Program-made: the position numbers and the translations under genes
NCBI GenBank assembly: GCA_038380795.1
Contig: CM076261.1
Coordinates: 92,898,418 to 92,962,417 of the forward strand
Length of the DNA: 64,000 nt
Direction: 5' to 3'
Source of the DNA: Pyrocephalus nanus
Lineage: Eukaryota > Chordata > Aves > Passeriformes > Tyrannidae
The notes under the pieces: model-generated
Told to the model about the DNA's origin: nothing
The model's input: only the letters and a program-made list of their open reading frames with translations
Databases searched by the model: none
Part shown: one piece after another, positions 37,943-50,932 of the stretch
Layout: each line of letters begins with the position of its first letter
Numbering within the stretch: position 1 is the stretch's first letter

Positions 37943-40900
37943 ACACATATGAACATCTCCAGGGCAGCTCCACGCTGCAGGCTAAACGAGGCAGCACAGA
38001 CAAATTCTGCACTGATAAAAACCAACCTTTTCTTGTTCGTTGGGATCTAAAAAACCCCAAAAAGTTACTTTAAAAGTCTTCTGTTTGAAGCACAAGGACA
38101 GCAACAATGGAACAGCTGATGCCCAGGAGCTGCCCCCACCCCCCTCTACAGATGCTCACTCCCTTTTCATCAAGGGATAAACCATCTCCAATTACTGCAG
38201 GCTAACATGTTATTCAAGGATAAATGTGTGCAGGCTCTTGCCCCACAATGAAAGGAAGGCAATTCAAGGAGCTTACGTCTGATTCTCATTATCAGAATGC
38301 TTTTAAAAGCTGTGTTCTTATCTCCAGTTGAGATATGGCTTTTGGTCCCCACTCAGCCACCACGGCAAGAGAGAGAAACTCGTTTTCTTTATTTCCACTT
38401 CCCAACAGCCACGTCACAGGCACAGAGGGAATGGAAGACACTCGCAGTGAACTTCACCAGCACTTATCTAAAGCAACTCCAAGTGCTCCAAAAAAGCACA
38501 ACAAAAAGGTGAAGGCCCATTTTCATTACTCAAAAACTACGGTTTTTAATTCTCCCTTTTTGTACCTTTACGGTCGTTTCCTCCGAAAAACATTAAAAGA
38601 AATCAAGCAACAACCAGCTACCTTCAGTCTTCTGAGATTTACAAAACAGTCAACAGAAGACACACACACAGAGGATGTTAGTTCTTGATAAAACTCGCAG
38701 TATTTTGACTCAGGAAGCCCGTGCAGTTCAGGTTTAAGGGTCTGGGTGTGGGACTGGCGTTCACTTTGGTTCAGGTTTGGGCTATTCAATACCAGGGGAC
38801 ACAACTGAAGGCTGGCACGTAAAATCTGTGCAGTGAGCAGCTGCCAACTGTGCACACAACCATAAATCTGGCCTCTCCTGATTTTTGAATACTTCAGCCT
38901 CACAATTCCAACAGCACTGGGTGGGATCCAATTTGCCTAATTTGGCTGAAATTGTAAGCAGTTGGGCCCGAGGGAGTAATGCAGTCGATGCAGAATCACC
39001 ACCTAAATGCTCCAGTGATGGAAAAAAGAGAAGACACACCTGAAGACCTGCCACTCACTACCCCCGACACCTGCCAGAGAGAGTAGGAACAAAACAAAAA
39101 GACACAGTTTTAGCATTAGTCTGTTGATCAGAGCTCTCAGCTGGGATTTAAAACGACACAACCTGAGCACACAACTCCTCCAGTCAAGGGGAATGACCTA
39201 CACATCAGCCTCTCCCCCATCTCTGAGCGCAGGATCCTTCAGCGCACCACGCGGCACCGATGCCAGCAGGACTGATTCTGATGTTATTAACAAGTTGTGT
39301 GGGTTTCTCCCTGCACACACACAAGCACTGACTTTAATCCCCTGCTGTACAGACTGCAGACCAGGGGCACTCTGTGAAAGGTCTCATTAAGTGCCCTGTT
39401 TTATACTTCCAATTAGAGCAGCTCACGCCCACCGCAGATGGCAGAGCGGCCGCCGCGATCGCAGCACGTCGAGCCACAAACACAGGCACGGGGCCCTTGG
39501 TCTGTTCGAGACTCTGGGAAATAAAGAATATTCAGAAGCAAAGAAAGGTCACAGCAATCCTTAAAACAATCAAAAACAACGAGAAAATAATGACTCGACA
39601 TATGAAGTCCAGGCTGAGAAGCCTGAAATGCAGGGATTTACCCAGGGCAGTGCTCCCGCTGCAGTGAATGGGAGAAGTCATGCATGTGGAGCCACAAACG
39701 TGTGCCAGTTTTGGGTTTAACAGCCTGGTGATGATTGTGGTTTGGGGGAACTGGGTGAATAAACCCTGCCTGTTGACAGCGATTAATGTAACATTTTGTT
39801 ATCTTTACAAAACGTCCTGTGCCTCTCTGGAAGATGAAGATCACTCGAGGATTTAAACTTTCAGCCTCTCTTTCAAACAACGCTGCCGCTCTGCAGCTCA
39901 GATTCAAGAAAATAATTTCGTTTCCAAAATCCCCAGGTGACAGGTCACCCTGTTGCTTTTCCTTCCCCGTGAACTTTTTGATTTGATGCTATACATTTTT
40001 AATAAGGCAGACAACATGTGTTGGGATGTTACCAAGGCAGCAATAGGTTCCCAGTCTCATCTTGCAAAGAAAGTCACAGGCAGCATCTGGTCCTCAAAAA
40101 AATCTCTAATTTTTTTCTCACTTACAACACACAAGGCAATTTATTTGACTTTCACATCTATAAAAATCAACTTGACCACAGAACACTTTCTGTTGGATTT
40201 TTACAATTGTGTAACTTGGTCCTATGTTCATTATCTCTCGCAGTTATTTCTGGGCAGAAAGCTCAAGGTATCTACGTATTCACGTAGAATTTCTGTCCAG
40301 TCTGTTTTTCTTGCCTAAATACAACATGATGTGTCTGACTGAGAGCTGTGGTTAGCAAAAGAGGAGGCTAAAAGGCTGCATGGATGACACGGGAGCAAAA
40401 TGTGAAAAATCATCTTTCCTTGTTTTTTTTCACCCCCCCCTCTGTTGTAGGTCTGGTTTGTGACGCAGTGTCACTGCTGAAATTCTTCTCTTGCCTTCTT
40501 TTCATATGTCAGCGGTGCTGCCTTCACACTTTACCAGATAAAAGTAATTGTCCTAATTTAACCAAGAGGCCAACTGAGATTTATGAAGCAAAAGAGAATC
40601 ATGGAGAGAGAATGACAGCTCTAGAAAGTTCTGCACCTGATTTCCATGACAACGGAGACCCAAATACCTCGCAGCACCCCAAAACAAAGAACTGAATTTA
40701 GAAATACCTGATGATAAGGCGAAGAAAAAAAAGGGGAAGAGAAAATAAGCTGGATGGTGTGCAGAGCAAGGAGACAAGAACCTCTGATCTTCATAACAGA
40801 ACTGGGATTCAGGGCACTGTCAGACACACAGCTCTCAGCTCTGCCTATTAAATCACCTTCACAAACCTTCTTGCTATTCTGAGCCACCTGATCTGTTTCT

Positions 40901-41914
40901 AATGATATCTCCAAATTTAATTAAAATGTTAACAATCATTCCTGTGGCATTTCAAATTCCTTGCTGGAAAGAAACAGTTCTCTGAGGCAGAAGTGACAGG
41001 GCACTGCAGGCTTGCCAAGGATTGGAACAGGTAAGTGGTGGAGTTCAGGAGATCATTCTGGAGCTCATCACCCACTTCTGCCTCATGGGAAACACAGATC
41101 TCCTGTGCTTAAAGCCAATATGAAGGAAGCCACTTGCTGATAAAAGGAATAAGGAACATGATTTTGTTTTTTCTACAAGAACCCCTGGCTGTACTACAAA
41201 GTTGCCAAAATACAGACATCTTTAGGCTGAACCCAAATATCACAAAGGTTAGTTAAACTGGAATGCTAAGTCCAGAGAAGCAATGCAGAAGAATTGTGTT
41301 GTGGGAAGTCAACTGTATTATATATCAATTAAAAATTGCATCACACAGTAAAAAGAAATAAAATATTCCTGTCTTTACCTAAGACAGGAACATGTGGGTA
41401 CAACTGTGCTTGTTAAAGTTAGGGGACACACTAACCATTCTAGTCCTGACGCCCCTAAAAGATACCCCCACAAAGTTTTACAGTGAGCTTGTCAGCCTAA
41501 TAGCAGATTAAATTAATTAAGAGAGCCTCAAACTAAGAAAATAACCCCTAACAATACAAGCAGAAAAAATATTTGATGGTTTGTAGTGAAACTGTCACTT
41601 ATTTACACTCGCAAAAATTAAGAACTTCAACAATTTAATTATGTGTGAATTAACTGTAAGAAGCCAGTGGAACAACAGTCAATTTGATCTAAGTTAAGAC
41701 AACTGCACGATTACCTTGTCCTTGGAAAATATTCCTTGCTGTTTCTCAAGGAGAAAGGTGTCATGGGCTTTGTGCCTTTTCTGCTTTATATATGCAACTC
41801 TAAATTTTTTCCAGTTTGTGTTTCTGCAGTGATGTGTCACCCACAGAAACAAATCCTGAGTCCTCCAAATGGAGCAAAATCAGCAAAAGACAAAGTAGAT
41901 AGAACTGAACATAC

Positions 41915-42002
41915 CTGCTGATAGAAAAAATTTAGAGTGGGCTTGTCCTCAGTGAACTGGTTTAGAAATCCTTTTGGCAAATACCGAATTCTCAACTCAT
42001 AC
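41915..42002 (-). CDS. PTK2: PTK2 exon: FAK residues 121-150 (F1/F2 junction)
   Basis: This 88-nt exon begins with the single base that completes K121, then reads [16 protein letters not shown] and ends PTLNFFYQQ. The acceptor is TTTTTCAG (42003-42005) and the donor GTATGT (41909-41914), leaving phase 0. It covers the last strand of F1 and the first helix of the acyl-CoA-binding-protein-like F2 lobe. It has no initiating Met of its own, so simple ATG-to-stop ORF searches miss it; it was found by expecting YELRIR after EEWK. Its neighbours are 7.2 kb and 13.4 kb away. Confidence 0.96.
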
Positions 42003-43344
42003 CTGAAAAACAAGAAGAAGAGAATTAGAACTGCTGAGTTGTAATGATTAACTAATGATAGTTAAGATTTCCTCACATATAAAAGATGCCTTCAAACTTT
42101 CCTAAAAATAAGGATAAAAATCAAAACAAACATATAATTTCTAAGTAAGGAACAATTTCCTCTGCCTAATCAAGAGAATTTACCTGTACCTGACATTTCA
42201 TAGAGATGTTCACAAAGGACCTTTGTAACAAGAGCAAACAGAGCCCTGCTGGCTTCTCAGAGCTTCAGAGAGAACAGAAACATCAAGACTTGGAGCAGAT
42301 AAAGCTCCAAATCCATGGGAAGGGAGGCCCCAATTAGGTGACAACAGCAGATGAGCTGCCAGAACCACAACACAACCCCTGGCAACAGCTTTTATCTCTG
42401 GTTATCACAAGCAGGTACTTAAAACACTGATCCTGCTGCTCCAAGGGTGACAAACAGTGACACTCCCCAGGGAGCCACATCCTACAGACAGAACAAGGAA
42501 CAGGACTCTGCTCCACAGTGATCTCTAATATTCACTTCTGAATTTTCCATAGGTTTTGTAGGAATTTCTCTGTTTCCTGCTCCCTTATTAATCATCAGGA
42601 CACACGCAAAACCCCAACAAACCGGTTTTCAACCTGACAGCCCTACTGCTCAAATTAACAGTACACCACAAGTGAGGGAATTTAGAATGAGCCTTGATCC
42701 ATGACCTCTGCAAATCTGTGTCCCTTCTCAAACCTAAACTTCTGCTTCCAACCCCCCAATTTAGTATTATTGCTTGTCCTGTGGTAACAGACCACAATGT
42801 TTGGCACACTGCTTGCTTCCTCCTCTGACACATTCCTTCAATGAAATTCTGATGATAAATGTCTCCCTCCCTTTGGCTGGGCCAACACAGCACATCCTAA
42901 ATAGCACTCTTTACAGTCCTTCCCAAAATAAGTATATTTAACGATCTACTCATGATAAGAGCAAGTATTACAACATTTCACTCTGTTGGCTTCAGCAGGA
43001 CAAGAACCTCTTTTCAGCAAGTGATCTTGGCTGCCTGTAATCAAGATTTATGTGGGGATTGGGTAAAGAGTTACTAGGAATAAGTGCTGCTTAGGATTCC
43101 ACTGCAAGCAGAAGTTGCAATATTCTTACTGGCTACGAAATCCCTGAAAATAAATTGCCCTGTTAGAAATGGTCAAAATAAGGAAAACATTTGGAAACTG
43201 TAAACAGGGGCACACACTGTATACAAGTGAGGAATATTCAGAGAGATGTTTTTTGTAGTATGGCAATTTATTTCACAATTACTTTGCACAGAAAATCTTT
43301 TCTTAAATTAAAGAGTCTTCAGGCTATAGGATATATAGGGAAGG

Positions 43345-43570
43345 TTGAGATTTGGAATATAACAAGGAAAAAATGGTTTGTGATGAGGGTGGTGAGACAC
43401 TGGACCAGGCTGCACAGAGAAGCTGTGGCTGCCCCATCCCTGGAAGTGTTCAAGGCCAGGTTGGACAGGGCTTGGAACAACCTGGAATAGTGGGAGGTGT
43501 CCCTGCCCATGGCAGGGGGACTGGACTGGACGATCCTTAAAGGTCCTTCCCAATCCACACCATTCTCTGG
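43345..43570 (+). mobile_element. CR1 LINE 3' fragment
   Basis: Contains GAGGGTGGTGAGACACTGG, CTGCCCCATCCCTGGAAGTG, TTCAAGGCCAGGTTGGA, CTGCCCATGGCAGGGGGAC and the 3' motif AAAGGTCCTTCCCAA. The left edge is approximate. Confidence 0.92.
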
Positions 43571-43922
43571 TACAATTAAACAGAAACATTCCAAGTCACA
43601 GTTAAGACCAACTTGCACAGATTAGTCCAACCTGTGAAGGCTCACAGAATCACCTTCTATTGCTCATCAGCTCATGAATGTTCCATGACACATTGCAGAC
43701 ATTTAATTATTCCCTAAAATTTTAGATATCAGCCAAACTGTACCTCCAGGTATTTATGTGCCAGTGAGAGAAGGCAGCATGAGCACACTGCCCACCTGAG
43801 TCTGCCACATCCACTGAAATCCACTGCTGGACACCACTGAGAGACTGACACGGAATAAAACAGCTCTGTGTAAAAGAATTACTTGCTGGATTTTTTGAGG
43901 GGCTCTATAACCCAGTGCATTT

Positions 43923-44140
43923 TAGAATCATAGAGTAGTCAAGGTTGGAGAAGACCTTTAAGATCACTGAGTCCAACCCTCAGTGCAGCACCACCACCAT
44001 GTTCACCACTAATTGCATCCTCAAGTGCCACATCCACAAATTTTTTTGAACACTTCCAGGGATGGTGATTCCACCACTTCCCTGGGCAGCCTGTTCCAGT
44101 GCATGACCACCCTGTTCCCAATATCCAACCTAAACCTCCC
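43923..44140 (-). mobile_element. CR1 LINE 3' fragment (left arm of an inverted pair)
   Basis: Begins with the reverse complement of a CR1 3' end (AGAATCATAGAGTAGTCAAG, GTTGGAGAAGACC) and includes TTCCAGGGATGGTGATTCC and CCTGGGCAGCCTGTTCC. It abuts a plus-oriented CR1 at about 44141, so their 3' ends face outward. Confidence 0.9.
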
Positions 44141-44555
44141 CTGGAGCAAAGGTCTGATGAGGAGCGGCTGAGGGAGCTGTGGGGGCTCAGCCTGGAGAAA
44201 AGGAGGCTCAGGGAGGACCTTACTGCTCTCTACAACTACCTGAGAGGAGGCTGTAGACAGGTGGTCTCTCTTCTCCCAGGTAACAAGTGTTAGGACAAGA
44301 GAAAACAGTCTCAAGTTGCACCAGGAGCAGTTTAGGCTGGATTGGATATTACAAAATTGGATACTGGATATTAGGAAAAATTTATTCATGGAAAAGGGCT
44401 GTCAAACAGTGCAACAGGCTGCTCAGGGAGGGATTTAAAAGACATGCAGATGTGGCACTTGAGGACACAGTTTAGTGGTGGCCTGGGCAGCGTTGGGTTA
44501 ATGGCTGGACTTGATGATCTTATAGGTCTCTTCCTAACCAAACAATTCTGTGATC
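44141..44555 (+). mobile_element. CR1 LINE 3' fragment (right arm of an inverted pair)
   Basis: Contains TGATGAGGAGCGGCTGAGGG, CAGCCTGGAGAAAAGGAGGC, CTCAAGTTGCACCAGGAGCA and GATATTAGGAAAAA, and ends GACTTGATGATCTTATAGGT with AATTCTGTGATCC. 5' truncated at the join with the preceding inverted copy. Confidence 0.93.
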
Positions 44556-46871
44556 CCAGGAAGCAGAACACCATCCCTCTCTGGGATAAAGAGGAAAAGC
44601 AACCTCTCTCTCCTTTACGGGGACTTGTCTTCTTACCTGAGCAGCTGTGAGAAGTGCTGCTTTTTGCAACAGGATCTCATGAGGGAATCAGGTTAAAGCA
44701 AACCAGCTTGGCTGGGACAGTCACCTCGGGTGACCTTCATTACCTATTTATACCCTAATCTCTGACAAAGCCTCTGGGAATAAGGAAGCCGACTTCCAAA
44801 GGCCAGCTCAAGGATGGGCCTGATTTCAACACCCTCTAAATTTCCTGTCTTTGAAGTGCAGCCAAGTGATGAACATGACAAGTCCCTTACAAACCAGGCT
44901 TACTTTTGGAGCAAGTGTCTCAGCTGCTGATCACCCCCTCATGTTTGATAAATTATTATTTGAAGATCACTATCCTACTTATTGCCCTGCATCTATACTG
45001 GGGTAGAGAAGCACTCTGGCACACAGTGGGCTTCCACTCAGACCTCAGAAAGGTGGGAATCAACATGGTTCACAAGTTGTACAGTGAAGTGACCCTTCCA
45101 CAGCACTGTGAACATCACTGAGCAGTTCTGGGAGCTTCACTCTCAGTAACAAGCACAACCTGGACAGCTGATGGAGCCAAAAAAAAAAAGGATGGTCCAA
45201 CCCTTAACACTTTGAGTCACTGAAAGAAATAATCCCATCAGTCCCAACCATGTAGGTTGCCTCCAGCAGGTTCTGATTCAGTTCACATCAACAGGAAAGG
45301 AACCAGAAGAGAGAGGATGGGAACAAAAAGGGGTGGAAAAAGGAGAAGCCTTGTGTGAGTTTAATGAACTGGATCAGCTCACTGAAGGATTAGAGAGGCA
45401 TTAAAGCTTACAGGACTGGATAAGTGGAAGCAAGAGAAGGGAGAAGAAGATAGACTGTGGAGAGGAGGGGGACAGAGTTATTAGATCAGCTTAGTCCACC
45501 GTCCTGCAGGTGTTCTGGCCTTTGTGTCTGTGCCAGGGCCTTTGCATCACAGCTACCAAAACTTACAGCCCAGGAATGAGAGCACTGGGGTGTCTTCTAT
45601 CTGTTAGAGCCAAAGCAGGAATGTCACCTGGTCACAAGGACCTGCTTTTCAAACCTTAACTTTAGAAGCAGGAGATGTCTGCCCTGTGGGAAACTCTGTT
45701 CTGAGACACACAACTTGTTACTTGAACCTCTTGGTATCTCCTTTGTGGGACAAAAAAGGGCAGCAAAAGGAACAGTGCTCTGGCACACAGTGATTCTGGG
45801 GACACAAAGGACACCACCTGTGACTGCTGTTTAAGGCTCAGTATTACAGAAAATGATGAGGGTTGATGCTATCCATGATTTGAGTCCCTCGTCCTGGTAA
45901 CTGTGGTTCTCCCAGCTGTAACCTTCATCTGTACCCAGAAATAAAGATGAAAGTTAAGGGTGGAAGGCTCTTCTACCTCTCCTCCTCTTGCCCTTGGCAA
46001 CATCCCATCATTCAAACAAAAGCAATATTACAAGTGAAGAGGAATTTCCTCAATAAAAATATGAGTTTAACACATGCCTTACTGGCACAAACACTAAAGA
46101 GGAAACCTGAAGCAAACCAATCCATTCCAGTCTCTATTGCCTTCCCATTAGAAAGCTCTGGGATTTTGTTTGTATTTTACTTGTCACCTGAGATCACCTC
46201 ACATGCACAGGTTTACAGGCCTCCAGACAAGCAAAAGTTTGAGTAAGAGCTACAACTTAGGCTACTGAAAGTTAAACCTACCAGCAGCAGGGTTACTGCA
46301 GTTCAGTCCTGAACAGAACTCTCAGACTGCATTTGGAAGACTCCGGTTATTCCGAAGCAATTACATGGAATTACACTCAAATTATACAATGCTTCTGGAG
46401 TGCTAAATCCTGCACAGCTCAAAGGAGTAAGACAGTATTACCCACTGTGACACAAAGACTTATGTCCTGAACAAACTACTACAAACAAACAAGTAATTAT
46501 AACTCTGATCATTTCTGGCAGCACGATTTAGACCCATTTGGAATTTTGTGATATTGGACAGGATTATCTTCATACCCAGAGAGTAAAATAAAATGGAAAC
46601 AGGGTATTTGGTTTGATACATTCATGCTAGGTAATTAGCATGAAGATTCCCAGAGTAAACATAAACAAATAAAGTGCTTCTTTCTGACCTTTGGTGCCCA
46701 CCTTTCTTCTTTTTAAGAAAAAGCAAAGCTTTTCTGGGTCTTTACTGACATTTATTTAAAGCAAACAGAAAATCCACCACAAGACAGCAAAGGTTCGAAC
46801 TATCTCATGCTAAACACAAACCTTTTTATACATGAAGAAGGTCAGACTACTACAATACAAAAGCAAATACA

Positions 46872-47130
46872 CTTCCAGGGATGGAGCCACACTTTCTCTA
46901 GGCCTCTGACCTGTGCCAGTGCCTCAAAACCCTCCCAGGAAACAATTAGTTCCTAACATCTAAACTAAACCAGGCCTCTGTCAGTGTGAAGCCATTCCCC
47001 CTTGTCCTGTCACTTGCTGGCCTTGTCCAAAGTGCCTCTCCAGCTTTTTTGTAGCCCTTTTAGTTACTGGAAGGTGCTCTAAGGCCTCCCCAGAGCTTTC
47101 TCTCCTCCAGGCAAGAAATACCCCATTTCT
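46872..47130 (-). mobile_element. CR1 LINE fragment
   Basis: Contains TTCCAGGGATGGAGCCACAC, CTGTGCCAGTGCCTCAAAAC, AAGCCATTCCCCCTTGTCCT and TCTCTCCTCCAGGC. It lacks the 3'-terminal region seen in the other copies, so it is truncated at both ends. Confidence 0.88.
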
Positions 47131-48750
47131 TCCCTTCATTAATTCATCTTCTGCAGGATCACCACCAGAACCAAACAGGATGGATTTTACTCTGCTAACT
47201 TTTGTGTCCAGCCCCCTCACAATCCATGTAACTTCTAGCACCTGGATTAGTCCAAGAGAATTCCAAGTTTTAATTTCTGAACACCGTGAATATAAAACTG
47301 TTTTAATTTAGATGATTTAAAAAAAGAAAAAAAAAAAGAAAAAACAACCACATGTGACTCAGTTTTAGTGGTTTATTAACACTATAGGAAGCTTTTCATT
47401 TAAGAACCATTCCAAGACTACTTCCCCTTTGGTAATCTAAATATTTCTACAAGTACTGTCATATGATCTCAGACACTCTGCTATGGTATTACAAATATGA
47501 CAGCAGCGTTTTGATTATGCACAGCAAATCTCTCTGGGTTTAAAAGGTATGTCAGGCTGCATGGATTCGATAACACACTAAATGACACTTTGGAAAGGTA
47601 TTGAATAATTTACACCCTATCACAGCTCTTTCATGAGTGTTTTATACGATTCCTTCCCGCAAACTTCAAAACAATATCCAACTTTGCTTTTAAAAGCAAT
47701 TAAATGTGTTCTGCAATGTGTACGCTGCACGTTCTACTGCTTAATAAAAAATGGAACTGACACTTGTACATCAGGTAACAAATTTCTACAGCATAAATTA
47801 TTCACATCTTATCCATCACATGAAAGCACCAACATCCTGGAAAAGATTCAGGCATCTCCTCCTTTCTAAGCTGTGATTTTAGAGTATTATCAATTAAAAA
47901 TTAGCAGGAATATTAAAATGTAGCATGCACAGAAAACAGTCTGCAACATTTCTGAAACCCAGCTTTTAAACATTCCTAATTTCTTTGAATTTGTGGAATT
48001 TGTTAAAATTGGGACCCTTAAAATTTATAAAGAAAGACTGCCAACTGTGACATCTGCTAGACTAAAACTCCATTTGAGAGAAATTAAGTGTAGACTATTT
48101 ACAGTCATTTTCCAGAAGGTATGTGCAGCCTTTAAAATAACTTCTGCACAAACTGTGGTTATGAACATAAACCACAGAAACAGATGCACAACCTCCCTGC
48201 CATGAACTAGTAACCACTAATTTGGTGTTCCCAGGAGAGTTTAGCACCACCTTTAATAGCATTTTGAACTCTGAGCTCCTCATCTTCTCTAGTAGACTAT
48301 TAATGTTCTTCTGCACAAATAAACTTCAGATTTAAATGTATTTTAGTTTTCTCTTGTCTTTCTACCAGGAAAGTGGACAGTGTTTCCCTCTTTCCTCTCC
48401 TGCATGGGAATCACCAGCTCACCTTCCTAAAAAGCTGAAGAAACTCAAATCACACCAATTCTTGGAACCAACCAACCAGATCACGAAAATATCTCAGCAA
48501 ATGTTATGAAAAAACCCTCAAAATTCTGCAGTGACCTTTTCTATTGTTCATTGCTCCTGGTATAACTTGAGAAGATCAGTCAGAAGGAAAGCAGATGTCA
48601 CTCACTGCTCTGGGCCTCAATATAAAGAAGTTTAACAACCGAAAAGTTTCTTCACAGCCAAAGGATAAACTGATTTTTGACTGCATTTCACTCTTTTCAA
48701 ATCACATTTCTCCTACTTATATCCATATACAAGTATTTATATATAGATCT

Positions 48751-48781
48751 TTATATATATATATATATACACACACACACA
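48751..48781. repeat. (TA)n(CA)n microsatellite
   Basis: About nine TA followed by six CA dinucleotides; likely length-polymorphic. Confidence 0.9.
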
Positions 48782-49210
48782 AATACAACCAGTACTTAAC
48801 TATATCTTTTTGGCTTTATTTAAATAACAAGACTTATCCTGTTAACATTGCAGCCGTGTGCTTATACCACAAACAGGACTAGCTCTTCTGTCCTAAAACT
48901 TTTAAGGATGACAGAACTTGCAGATTTCAAAGGCAAATAAATAGGAGATTTCTGTTCCTATTTTATGCTTCCTCTAAATCCCAGGTTTCTCTTCAGTTTG
49001 CAGGAAACCCTTTGCAAAAACAAAACCCCCTTAAAGCAAACAAAACCCTGCTTACAGCTCTCACTGAAAAGTTTGGTGGGTTTTATTTCCCCTCCATTCC
49101 ACCACAAAAGGATCTTCCTTAATAAAGAAAATTACAGAATGTTTTCTAAAGACAAGGCCAAAAGATTTCCATGACTCGACTTTTGACACTGAACAGGCTT
49201 ATACTCTTAC

Positions 49211-49377
49211 TTCCATTCTTCGGGGGGGTGGGCTAATTCAAATTTCTCCCTCACGTTGGACACCCCCATGTCCAGGTGTAGCCAGTGAACTTCCTCAGAC
49301 TGCAGGTGGCTGAGCCGTAACCCATAGCAGGCCACGTTTTTCACTTTGTGGCTGTCCACAATCTTCTGAATTATGCC
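49211..49377 (-). CDS. PTK2: PTK2 exon: FAK residues 66-121 (FERM F1 lobe)
   Basis: This 167-nt exon opens in phase 0 after TTTCAG and reads GIIQKIVDSHKV, running on through HWLHLDMGVSNV to HPPEEW. It ends with two bases (AA) of the K121 codon before donor GTAAGA (49205-49210). It forms most of the F1 lobe of the FERM domain, the ubiquitin-like subdomain. The sequence matches FAK without gaps. The run of C on the coding strand near 49222-49228 (HPPE) is a homopolymer where assembly errors would show as a frameshift; none is present. Confidence 0.97.
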
Positions 49378-50518
49378 CTGAAAGAGAGAAACACACACTC
49401 CTTACAAGCTGTGAAATGCAATATATATATAGATTTTTAAAAATTATAATATTACTATCAAATACCCTACACAAAATACTAAGCAATAAATCAGGTAGCG
49501 CCTTTATTAAGAATACTAAACAAGCTGCTATTTCAGACAATATTTACAAATTCTGAAGTTTTACCAGCATGGCTTCATGAAACATCAGTAAATATATTTC
49601 TGGGCATTTTATCAGAATTAAGCCATTATTTCCTCTATGGAAAACAGAATAACATGAAAGCCAAAATATAAAAAGCAGATTTGTGGATGAAAGCCAGGAT
49701 GTATTTGTCCAAAAAAAAAAAAAATCACCTTTAATAGTCAATCTTCACCAAGAATTGGAAAATCATCTAAAGACTTTCATCCTCTTTAGTGTCCCAACAC
49801 CAAGGATTTGGGAGGTCACACCACAGCCCCTGGTTTCCTTCACTCCCCCCTCTCATCTTCTCCTCAAATTCAGCACAGATTCCTTATAAAATGATGCAGA
49901 AGACAATTACTTGGGAAGATCCTTAAACAAAACAAATGCCCTGAGTTAATTTCAGAGTTTGAGGATCTCTTGCCCGAGAAAGGAACCTTTCAAACGAAAC
50001 CTCGACAGGTGCTGTTGCCCTTCTGTGTCAGACACTGGGCAGGTCTGGCACGCAGTAACTCAGAATCTGATGTGTCAGTGGAACAGGGATGAGCAGGTGT
50101 TGCATGTCCTGATCTCTCATCCCCATCTGGAGCCCGCAGGAGATCCGAGTGCTGCCTCACAGCCCCGTGAATCGAAGGCTCCTCTCCCTGCAAGGTGGCA
50201 GATCCCCTCTGGGACAGAGTTCAGGGCTCAGCAGGAGCAGGGGATATCCCTGCTCCCAGATGATCCTTCCAGGAATTCACAGCCCTCGGCCTGTGAGGAT
50301 GGAAGGGCCTGAAAATGTCCTGCTGAAAATGCTCATGTGCATCAACTCACATCCAGACACACACACAGTTATAAGCACACAACAATGCACAAGCTGCTGA
50401 TTCTTCCTCAGAATTCCAGAAAACATCGACAGGTAGCCAGCTGGAAGTTCTACAGGAGCCAGAGGTGGGCTATTGGAGCGAGTCAGGCAGAAGGGTTTTT
50501 ACAGGATGACACCGTGGG

Positions 50519-50932
50519 TCTGGAGCACAAGCCTGGTGAGGAGCAGCTGAGGGAGCTGGGGGTGTTTAGCCTGGAGAAAAGGAGGGTCAGGGCAGACCTT
50601 ATTGCTCTTTAACTCCCTGACAGGACCTTGCAGCCAGGTGGGGCCTCAGTCTCTTCTCTCAGGCCTCTTCTCCCAGAGGAAATGGCCTCAAGTTGCACCA
50701 GAGGAGGTTTAGATTGGATATTAGCAAAAATATCTTCCCTGAAAGGCTTGTCAAGCATTGGAATAGGCTGTCCAGGGAAATGGTAGAGTCACTGGCTGAA
50801 GTGTTCAAAAAACACGTGGATGTGGCACCTGAGGACACTGCTTAGTGCTGAACGTGGTGGTGACCGGGTTGATGGTTGGACCTGATGACCTCAGAGACCT
50901 TTTCCAACCTAAATGATTCTGTGACTGCTTCT
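50519..50932 (+). mobile_element. CR1 LINE 3' fragment
   Basis: Contains TGGTGAGGAGCAGCTGAGGG, AGCCTGGAGAAAAGGAGGGT, GAGGAAATGGCCTCAAGTTG and TTAGATTGGATATTAGC, and ends TTTTCCAACCTAAATGATTC with TGTGACTG. Similar subtype to 44141-44555. Confidence 0.93.

Larger units (their letters stand above)
28543..41914 (-). other. PTK2: PTK2 intron between residues 150 and 151 (13372 nt, longest complete intron)
   Basis: Contains a CR1 fragment (30408-30669), a T/TTTG low-complexity tract (36442-36594) just beside a GC-richer patch (36200-36425), a short tandem duplication (37902-37942) and a small CpG cluster (39226-39510). No further exon was recognised. Confidence 0.85.
42003..49210 (-). other. PTK2: PTK2 intron splitting codon 121 (7208 nt)
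   Basis: The most repeat-dense intron: CR1 fragments at 43345-43570 (+), 43923-44140 (-), 44141-44555 (+) and 46872-47130 (-), and a TA/CA microsatellite at 48751-48781. The rest is unique, AT-rich sequence. Confidence 0.85.

Noticed and set aside
43191..44650. Multiple short open frames on both strands
   Set aside because: They are translations of CR1 fragments, with stops and frameshifts relative to any CR1 protein.
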